From: Ectocarpus siliculosus
Taxonomy: Eukaryota > Sar > Phaeophyceae > Ectocarpales > Ectocarpaceae
DNA: 48,549 nucleotides
Direction: 5' to 3'
Assembly (NCBI GenBank): GCA_000310025.1
Contig: FN649754.1
Location: 685,360 to 733,908 of the forward strand
The notes under the pieces are model-generated. The model had not been told where the DNA came from, ran no database searches, and saw only the letters and a list, made by a program, of their open reading frames with translations. Below, in pieces: positions 41,248-48,549 of this stretch. Made by a program: the position numbers and the translations under genes. The stretch's first letter is position 1. Every line of letters begins with the position of its first letter.

Positions 41248-44200
41248 GGGGCCTCGAGGCGAAAGCAGACATAACGGAGGGGCGCCGGGCTACAACACCG
41301 GCGGCGGCGTCGATTTCGGCAACGGCGATTCCCGCGCTGGCGGTGGCGTTCTTGACGGCGGGGGTGGAAGAGGAGCAGGGCCAACCAGGCAAGGCATGCC
41401 GCACTCCTCCTCCTCGTACGGGCTCTCGGACGGGCGGGTTTCGACGACGATGACCACCACCACCGGCGGCGGAGGGGGAGGAGGCCTTGGCAAGGCGCGG
41501 TCGTTCACGATACCGCTGGTGATGCCCGGGAATTCGGGGATGCCTCGCGCGAAGTCGGCGTCGGGAGGCGTCGTCGGGCGGCGGCCTTCCACTGATGGTG
41601 GGTTGGGAGTGTGAGGCATCCCTTCGCGCCGAACCGGCGTTAGTTGTGCCGCCAAAGTGGCCTGCCTGGTGCTCCACCACATCCCGTTCGACTGTGGGTA
41701 TATCTCGAATGGGTAGTCTTTCTGTGTGTGTTTCTATTATTCCTAAAGTCCTCCGGCAGTAGAGCGCAGGCCGCCGGAAAAGTCTTCCTGTTTCTGTGTG
41801 TTGCAAGACATACACATGGCCCAGGCGTACTCTCCTCCGAATTAGTCACTGGGGATGCTTTGGTGCGTTCCTCGGCATTCTCAGAACATGGCCTACAAGT
41901 AGGCGCCTACACAACAGTATTTTTATTTGCCCAGCCGATGCGCTTTACAGCCATAACACTTCGATGTATCACCCCTAGGCCTCTTCACCCGCCCACAGGA
42001 AGGTGGGTTCGAGGGAAGAATCTTGTTTCCCTTCGCGTCGAACCGGCGTTCGTTCCCCCGCCAAAAAGTGGTCTGCTTGCCTGGTAGTCCACCGGCAGTA
42101 GAGCAAAGGCCGCCGTAAACGGCACGCTGCCGTAAACGGCAAGTTGTTTCTATCATTGCAAGATAGATAAATTGCCCAAGCTTGGCTTTCCTCTGAATCT
42201 ATAATCTATCGGGAGGCATGCTTCGAGCGCGAGTCAAACGGGTTTAGTACTGGCTGTTGTCCTACTACTCCTCTGTTGTTGGGGATTGACTTTCCTCCAA
42301 ATAAATCAAGAGGCATGCTTCGAGCGAGAGTCAATCCGGCTTCGTATTGGCTGTTGTCTCACTCTGTGTATTTTGTCGGTTTTCCAGGAAAGACTGGAGC
42401 ACAAGCGAGCTCACGAAAACTTGCGGCATCTTCCCTGTGCCGAAACTTCACCTCCTCTTCGCCGCCTTGTCTCTGTCATTCGGCTGGTAGTGAAGTTTGC
42501 CTGTTGGACTGCTGTATCGGGGTCTGCTGCCGTCGTTGCTATGCCTTTTCCCATTTTTGTCGACACGAACACAACTCTCGGCCCCCTCTCCTGTAGGTTG
42601 TCACGGCGCAACAACAGACATGTTATTGCTCGTTTTTTTGTTTTTCTTGCGCGACACAAAAACAATAATCGTTTTTCGTGTTCTTCTGCTCTTTTAATCT
42701 CTGGCGCTTCTTACCGCCCACGCTAAGCAGAGGCGGCTTACTATAGAAAGCTCAAGAAATCGCCACTACAACAGCACTTGTTTGCCGCGTTTCCTGTCTC
42801 TGCTTTCCTCCTACGCTACGCGATGATACGCTCGTAAACAGAGGCATCATGGGATGCCGAAGAAATCGCCACAGCTGATGTGGCTACCGCCATCAGCAGA
42901 GACCTCGTGACCAAAGCCGAGCGATGGAAGCTCCTAGCCGAGTAAGTTGACTGCTCTACCTACAGAGAGGCCTCGCACTGCTTCGTTGTTGATGTATTTT
43001 TTGTTTTCATTTGTAGTAAATACGCCGACAAAGTTCGGGTCGGGGGCTCAGTATTTGAAGCATGTCAGCTCCTAGCCGAGTGAGTTGACTGCTGTATCTA
43101 CAGAAAGGCCCCGCAACCTGTTTTGTTCTTGCTGTATTTTTTGTTTCTGTTTGTAATAAATACGCCGACAAAGTTCGGGTCGGGGGCTCAATGTTTGAAG
43201 CATTTCAGCTCCTAGCCGAGTGAGTTGACTGCTCTACATTACGTATCTACAGAAAGGCCCCGCACCTGTTTTGATCTTGCTGTATTCATTATTTTTAATT
43301 GTAAAAAGTACGCTCACTAAGTTCGGGTCGGCGGCTCAATGTTTGAAGAATTTCGTAGGTATCGTCGAGCACAGGTTGTTCTAAGAGTTCAGGTGGAGCC
43401 CCGACCTCTGAGCTGTGATTTTTAACCCTATAGCGTCTTGTTTGGTCGCGAAAAATTGAGGCTTCGAACTTCTAGACGGAACGATTGTTAATTTCCCGCC
43501 CGCGCTGTAGCCTGCTTAAAGCCGAGGTCGGTTGAACAGCACCGACATGGACTACCCGAGGACGTAAGTGTTGATGCATCTCGTCTGAATGAGAAGATGC
43601 CTGGCGCCGCACGGTGAAAGATCACTGTCGCAATTACACTAGACTGATTTTGTAGGAGGAGACGTTACGGGCCTGCCACCAAAGGGAGGGATCAATGCGT
43701 GCCGAGGATTTTTTTTTTTTTTGTCTTCACTTCAAATCAGCGCTCACAGCACTAGTGCCGTTTACTCCAACCCGTGGTCACAGCACTAGTGCCGAGGATA
43801 TAATAACCCGTCCAGAGGTGAACGGCGAAACTCGACAAAAGAAAATGGAGCACCCCTTTCCGCAATCGCTCTCATTCTGAACGGTACGCAGGGAACCGCT
43901 GATGGCCCAATCGATCACGCCCCTTCTAGCCGACAACGTCGACAAACACGAGGTGCGAAGAGCCTTGAGCACGAAATATGTACTGTCTGCAGGTTGCTCA
44001 GAGATTTATTTGTTTAGCAGAAAAAGAAAACGCAAAGCAGGACATGGATATACGTATACATCTTGGTGCAACGTTTAGTGTCCAGGCATTCCGTTCGGGC
44101 CGTTGTTTGATGCCTGCCCACATGAAGCTCCGTTCAATAGTTTTGTTTTTCTCGTCTTGTCCTTGGATTGAAACCCATTCGGGGTAGCTTGTTTCCGGGA

Positions 44201-47200
44201 AATCAAGGCCGTTGTTTGATGCCTGCCCACGTGAAGCTCCGTTCAATAGTTTTGTTTTTCTCGTCTTGTCCTTGGATTGAAACCCGTTCGGGGTAGCTTG
44301 TTTCCGGGAACACAAGGCTCCGAGCTGATCAAGCTGGGACAAAAACGGATCCTGGCTGTGCTACAGTTCACCTTCGGGCCCCGCGCATTAAGCAAGGAAG
44401 CTTTTTTTCTGGCCATTGGAATCAGCTTGTTGCCGAGGGTGCTACTAGTGGGCCCCCACTGCTGTACGACGAATTGTTATTCGTGTTTTTTCTCTCAACA
44501 AGATATTTTCAGCTCTTCCACACATGAGAGCCTGGGACAACAGCAACGAATTCATGCATAACGTCAGCGAAAACCACCTGTGTTTTTGCACCACTTGCGG
44601 TGCTTTTTGCGCCTCCTGCCGCCCGGCACATAAGGTGGCCGCGACTTACGTCCGGGACGCTCTGGCAGGGAGAGACAGCTCGGCGTGCATCCACAACGAA
44701 AGGTCCATACGCGCGTTGAAGGTGACAAAAATATTTGCGTGCGTGGTAGCACGGGGGGGCGTCCTCCCTTCTGTGGGGAGAGGTGCACCCACGGCTCCAT
44801 TTATGGAGTACAGCAGTGGCCCCCCCCGCAGTAATGCTGGTTTGAGTGTGTCACGGTGCCCCCAATGGAGCCGGTGAAGTTGCGTACCACAGCAGTCCGA
44901 ACAATGTCGAGTGCCTGCTTGTATTGTGCCGGTAAAATTGGGCAGGATATTGCAGCTGGTCAGGATATTGCAGCGTTGCTGAGGGCGCCCCCCACTGCTG
45001 CACCTCAACGCGATTCTGTGACACCACGTCCGAAGTGGGGTTCTTGACTCACTCTTTCCCGTTCTTGCGCCTGTCTTGGGTGGACGACAAAAAAATCAGT
45101 GGTTCCGGAACGATGCCTGGAACAGCCTGTTGAATATCTGCACGTTGGTCCACCTCATCCTGCCCATGGTGGAGATACAGAGGTGCCTGTCCTGCATGGG
45201 CCCGCATAGGCGGTCGGCTTCCTTGGAGGACAACACCCTCTTCCTAGGTCAGCCATTGTTTTTTGTTTTCGTTTTTTATTTTTTTGTCTTCCCGCTTTCC
45301 TTCGTGGGTCATCGACCTCTCTCTTGCCTCTGTTCTTTGTCGTTTTTGGCGTTTGTCTTTGCTTTGTAAGACAGCGACGTCTCCCTTGCCTCATTTTTTG
45401 GTTGTTGTTTTTTTCCCTTCCCTCTGCCCTTCCAGGAGTTCGCCCAGAAATACAGCAGGGGCGCCTTTGCCAGCCCTTTCCTACCTGCGTAGTCCTCCCT
45501 GCCTTCCCTTGCTTTCCCGTGCTGCCCGTTTTTCGAGTGGGAGATTTGCCTGATCGGGGTCGTCGGTCTTCACACTTTGCAAGTCCTTTTCACCTCTACC
45601 TACCATCTCGCAAGTCTTGAAGGCAAACAATCGAACGTCCGCTTGTGACAATAAGGCCTGCCCCAAAAAACAAGATACAACAACAAAAAAAGCCCGAGAG
45701 ACCACCATCTCGCTCGCGAAAATGTAAAGGTTCCGCCCTTCCACAAGGAGTCTAGAAGGGCGAAATGTGCTACACTATTTTGTTTATTTTGGTTCTGTTT
45801 GTGTTCATGCCGTGTCATGCTTTCGTTCTCGCACAAGTGCGGCGACCTACTTGCGTACCTCGCTCACGGCGGATAACGTATTTCCCTTCCCCCCCCTCAC
45901 ACCTACGCTCTTGCAAGGTAGCCAATCATGCGCCACTATTTCACCCGCCCCTTTGGCCGTTCTTTTGTTTTGCACAGGGTGGCGGCCTACCTCGCTGGGA
46001 TCGCTTTGGATAGAGTGTGTTTTGTGTGTCTTCTACACCTGCCATCTCCGCCAGGAGGCCTTGTCCAGGTCAGTCCGATATGTTGTTACTGTTGCTGTGG
46101 TTGTGGATGTCGTTGTGGTCGTCGTTACCCGCGTCGTTGTCGTTTTTGCTCCGATCGTGTTCTTGTGCCTGTCTCGGCGTGATGTGTGTGTAATCGTCCC
46201 ACCTGTTCCGGCGCCTGGCTACACACCTTTCGGTCACCCTCTTCGGAGGGAACGAGAACGATTGGCCATCGGTGATTGGTCCTACGGGAACAATGCTCCG
46301 TCCTCTCGACGAGGACGGATGGTCAATGGTCTATCCGCTAAGGCATGCAAAACATAATAGTACGCCCCCCCTCCCCCTTCTTCGCCTGTCTAGACTTGGA
46401 AGCATCCCTGTAAAGAACGGCGGCGGAGGCGGCGGCAGCGGCGCCAGTGGGGGCTGGAGCGGGATCGAGGGAGAGGAGGACGAAGAAGAACTAGAGCGCG
46501 ATCGCCCGCAGGCGGAAGTTTATTCGCTGAGCGCGCTTCGCCCATGGCAGCTGGCACGGACGTGCATGGTGACCGTGCTCAGCGTCAGCCTTGTGGCGAA
46601 GCTGTTTTCGCACTACGTCTTCGGGGTAACTTGGTTCAGGCAAGTCTTGTTTTCCGGCCTTTGTTGTGCTCACCGCAGGCGGGTCGCCTGTTGCACGTCA
46701 GGCGGGACTTGCTGTTGACGCACAAAGAGAGCAACTATTATTTGTGGAGTTCGGCCTACCGCCCACGTCATGTGGGCATGTTGGCACACACAGAGGACAT
46801 TTTTCTTATTATGGGTGTGGTATGCTTTGCCATGTACCAAGTGCACCAGTGCTCGCGTGTGGGCATATTTTGGCTTAGCGTCCACGTCATGCGGGCGTGT
46901 TGACGCACACAGAGATCATATTTTTTTGTGGGCGTTGGGTGCTTTGCCATACAGTCATCGTGGTCCCGGTTTAGCGGCCCATATCGCAAAATGTTGTAAC
47001 CGCTATTGAAGGCATCGGTGCTAAACCGGATTGGCAGTAATATATACCGAGGTGCAGCCGTGCCACGAGATTTTGGGACCGCTATTCAGGGCATCCCGCT
47101 AAACAGGGAACCACTAAACTGGGACCACGACTCTATACCCAGTGTACCGGTGCTGGGGTTCGAAACCCCCGTGGGCACAACACTCCTGTGACGGACGCCC

Positions 47201-48261
47201 GAATCACCCGAAAACACGGTTTCTATTGTTCCGCAGTTGGAGGCACGTGATTCTGCCGTTCTTGTTTATCAGCCGAAGGACGTACCTCAAGCACTTCTTG
47301 GCAGCCACCATCCGACTGCTTCCCAGGTGAGAAATTTCTGAGAAGCTGCTCCCGTGGAGGGCAGCGGCTACTCCATTTTCAAGTGTCCCTCTTTCCAGCA
47401 CAACGTTTTCTTTTCCAAGATCGTTGGCAGTTATTTCGAAGTCAAACGAGACCATTGCCATTGGTGTTTCAGTTGTAGGGGAAAGGGTCCTCATCACACC
47501 GCAAATTCCCGAGGAAAGTAGGAGCAATATAGGGGGCATGCTATGTAGTTTGAGGTTGATTTCCTATCGCCCATGTTCAGAGCAATTGGAGGTGGTTTTG
47601 TTTTCCTCGGTCTTGTCGCGCGTTTTTTAGGTGTTGCTCTTATATTTGTCGCTGGTGGTGGTGGTGGTTGTGCTATTGGCAAGACAAGGACGAGGGAATA
47701 AGGCCTTATCATTGTTGGAGAGCGAACGGCTGATTCACGCTAACGAAACGGACGCTGCTGAATTCGATCCTATTGTCGCTGCCGCCGCCGCTGCCGCCAC
47801 CGCTGCCGCTGTGACTGCTGGTGCTGCTGGTGCTGCTGGTGCTGCTGGTGCTTCTGCTTCTGCTTTTGCTTACGCTGCTGCTGGTGCTTCTGCTGGTGCT
47901 TCTGGTGCTGCTGGTGCTTACGCCGCTGCTTCTGCTGCTGCTTTTGCTTACGCTGCTGCTGCTGCTTACGCTGCTGCTTACGCTGCTGCTTACGCTGCTG
48001 CTTCTGCTGCTGCTGCTGCTTACGCTGCTGCTGCTGGTGCTTCTCGTCCTTGCGATTTACCGGCGTTCCATCGGTTCCATTTGCTGGTGTGGGGCGCTCA
48101 CGTTGTGGCGATGTCGGTGTGATATGATGCCGGCAACGGCGGTGCTTCTCTGATGTGTTGACGCTCCTCTAACTGACCAGGATGGTTCCTGTGGTGTTCC
48201 TGATCTTTTTCATCACGTTCTTCTATGGCTTCATCGGGTACATCGTCTACCGGGACGAACC
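41248..48261 (+). CDS. Two-pore-channel-like cation channel, N-terminal half (partial)
   Basis: Proposed exons: 41248-41597, 42842-42941, 43892-43952, 43993-44053, 44513-44721, 45100-45247, 45978-46068, 46394-46639, 47237-47326, 48181-48261. All phases agree, giving at least 478 residues. The gene continues past the window and the first exon is not found. The first four exons (Gly-rich linker, then EEIATADVATAISRDLVTKA) rest on splice signals and phase alone; intron 43953-43992 is only 40 nt. Later exons are strong. They hold a Cys-rich segment (CFCTTCGAFCASC), S1 (LLNICTLVHLILPMVEI), S2 (LWIECVLCVFYTC), an acidic/Gly-rich insert, S3 (LARTCMVTVLSVSLVAKLF), and an S4 to S4-S5 linker (LPFLFISRRTYLKHFLAATI, RLLPR). 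S5 is MVPVVFLIFFITFFYGFIGY. S4 has few regularly spaced Arg, as in domain I of two-pore channels. The exon at 46639 uses a GC donor (gcaagt). A vacuolar or endomembrane Ca2+/Na+ channel is likely. Another six-helix family is possible because the pore lies outside. Confidence 0.75.
41678..41757 (+). repeat. Dispersed repeat, CCACCACATCCCGTTCGACTG family, copy 3
   Basis: GCTCCACCACATCCCGTTCG, ACTGTGGGTATATCTCGAAT and GGGTAGTCTTTCTGTGTGTG, followed by TTTCTATTATTCCT as in the 7000 copy. It lies in the first proposed channel intron. Confidence 0.7.
42183..42395. repeat. Two-copy ~105-bp tandem repeat
   Basis: CTTTCCTC..AAT..AT....GGAGGCATGCTTCGAGCG, GAGTCAA.C.GG and ATTGGCTGTTGTC recur about 105 bp apart (42185 and 42290). 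Confidence 0.8.
42930..43352 (+). repeat. Ladder of copies of a channel exon end plus donor and intron
   Basis: The exon end CTCCTAGCCGA followed by GTAAGT (42931-42947) recurs at 43069 and 43209 as CAG|CTCCTAGCCGA|GTGAGT, with periods of 138 and 140 bp. Each unit also carries GACTGCT.TA, TACAGA.AGGCC.CGCA, TGCTGTATT and CGGGTCGG.GGCTCA.T.TTTGAAG. Units 2 and 3 therefore contain an 11-nt mini-exon-like segment with a 3' AG on one side and a consensus donor on the other. The third unit decays at its 3' end. Confidence 0.9.
44099..44317. repeat. Two-copy 109-bp tandem duplication
   Basis: GCCGTTGTTTGATGCCTGCC at 44099 recurs at 44208. The copies differ at only a few sites over 109 bp (for example CACATGAAG versus CACGTGAAG), so this is a recent duplication. 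It lies in the channel intron before exon 44513. Confidence 0.93.
45822..45868 (+). repeat. Degenerate copy of a channel exon acceptor
   Basis: TTTCGTTCTCGCACAAGTGCGGCGACCTACTTGCGTACCTCGCT resembles the true junction TTTTGTTTTGCACAGGGTGGCGGCCTACCTCGCTGGG (acceptor 45977/45978), about 150 bp upstream. Confidence 0.5.
46255..46372 (-). mobile_element. SINE-like element, copy G
   Basis: GTCCTCTCGACGAGGACGGA, TGGTCAATGGTCTATCCGCT and AAGGCATGCAAAACATAATA, then GTACGCCCCCCCT. It shares the AGGACGGA and GCATGCAAAACAT features with copy C at 24571, forming a second subfamily. It ends only about 20 bp before channel exon 46394. Confidence 0.5.
46762..46955. repeat. Two-copy ~118-bp tandem repeat
   Basis: CCACGTCATG.GGGC.TGTTG.C.CACACAGAG and GTGGGCG/GGTGTGG..TGCTTTGCCAT recur 118 bp apart in a channel intron. 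Confidence 0.82.
46959..47130. mobile_element. MITE-like element, TCGTGGTCCCGGTT family, copy 2
   Basis: CGTGGTCCCGGTTTAGCGG and CCACTAAACTGGGACCACG form the ends. The interior ACCGCTATT.A.GGCATCG and GCAGTAATATAT blocks match copy 1. It lies directly downstream of the 46762 tandem repeat and about 105 bp before exon 47237. Confidence 0.75.
47765..48045 (+). repeat. GCTGCT(G/T)-type minisatellite between S4 and S5 exons
   Basis: Runs of GCTGCTGCTTACGCTGCT and GGTGCTGCTGGTGCTTCT with a 9- or 12-base rhythm. All three plus-strand frames read as Ala/Ser/Gly/Tyr or Leu-rich with no stop for over 200 nt. It lies 135 bp before the S5 exon. The exon-exon phase (47326 to 48181) is right without it, so it is intronic. 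Confidence 0.85.
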
Positions 48262-48319
48262 GTGAGAGAAAGCCGCCTATTGTTCACCATATTACGACGG
48301 GAGATAACACCCCCCCCCC

Positions 48320-48549
48320 TCAAGTGTTTCACATCCGTACGTAAGGAAGTTAAGCACAAGATGCCAAGCACCCTCTAGGCAGCGCACCCTACATGCGCCT
48401 CGCCGAGCGGAGTACCTCAGAACGTTTCGCTCTTGGTGATGTGAGGGCCTGGTCCAGTGAGAATCCGGCGTTCCGACCCGGCTTTGTAGGGATACGAGGT
48501 CAATGGTCTAACGACTACGGCATGCACGGCTGAACACCCCCCCCCCCCC
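48320..48549 (-). mobile_element. SINE-like element with tRNA-like boxes, copy H (full length)
   Basis: The same block order as copy B: ACGTAAGGAAGTTAAGCACA, GCGCCTCGCCGAGCGGAGTA, CTCTTGGTGATGTGAGGGCC, TGGTCCAGTGAGAATCCGGC (B-box region), CTTTGTAGGGATACGAGGTC, AATGGTCTAACGACTACGGC (A-box region), ATGCACGGCTGAA, then a C run at the window end. Confidence 0.68.

Noticed and set aside
41290-41682. 130-codon Pro-rich minus-strand frame opposite the Gly-rich channel exon
   Set aside because: It is the antisense shadow of a Gly-rich stretch. The plus strand has a strong pyrimidine-tract acceptor and a phase-matched donor.
42930-43352. Reading the three-unit array as repeated coding exons (KYADKVRVGGS-type peptide)
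   Set aside because: The second unit has lost the AG acceptor needed for this frame and the third has an in-frame TAA. The donor-ladder interpretation fits better.
47631-48122. 163-codon plus-strand frame with poly-Ala/Ser/Tyr
   Set aside because: The flanking channel exons join in phase without it, and the frame follows the minisatellite.

Overview
The window is nuclear DNA of a photosynthetic stramenopile, most probably a brown alga (Ectocarpus-like). The basis is GC-rich short exons in long repeat-filled introns, an N-terminal leader on one gene that looks like the heterokont bipartite plastid signal, a UDP-glucose dehydrogenase of the cell-wall polysaccharide pathway, and a stray fragment of mitochondrial rpl2, a gene that brown algal mitochondria keep. 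No bacterial-type operon, rRNA, tRNA gene or CRISPR array was seen. All gene models were assembled by hand from splice signals, reading-frame phase and protein similarity.

Five genes are supported. (1) A nucleoside diphosphate kinase with a mitochondrial-type N-terminal extension, minus strand, 8558 to 2646, six exons, complete. (2) A UDP-glucose 6-dehydrogenase, plus strand, 9099 to 19444, twelve exons, 478 aa, complete with all catalytic residues. (3) A plastid-targeted, probably thylakoid, protein with an FtsH-extracellular-domain-like region and no AAA ATPase seen, minus strand, 28481 to 23799, with a possible membrane-spanning last exon at 21744-21574. (4) The RNA polymerase I subunit A49/RPA49, plus strand, 28705 to 35706, eight exons. 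(5) The N-terminal half of a two-pore-channel-like voltage-gated cation channel, plus strand, about 41248 to beyond 48261, running off the window. Genes 1/2 and 3/4 are head-to-head pairs separated by 540 and 223 bp, so each pair may share a promoter region.

The space between exons is packed with repeats. These include several families of short inverted-repeat (MITE-like) elements, a dispersed family with tRNA-like A- and B-box motifs and a poly-C/G end, a family ending in (CAA)n, long foldback hairpins, and many local tandem duplications with 50-170 bp units. Positions 22227-22326 are exactly 100 Ns, an assembly gap inside a duplicated block.

The most striking pattern is that many of the local tandem duplications straddle exon-intron junctions. 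Ladders of degenerate copies of an exon's first or last bases, with their splice site, lie inside the adjoining intron of UGDH exons 5, 9 and 10, RPA49 exons 3 and 4, the last clear exon of the FtsH-like gene, and two exons of the channel gene. Together with the frequent AG|GT context at exon joins, this fits a genome in which tandem duplication repeatedly makes decoy splice sites, and possibly introns. It is the part of the window most worth following up.
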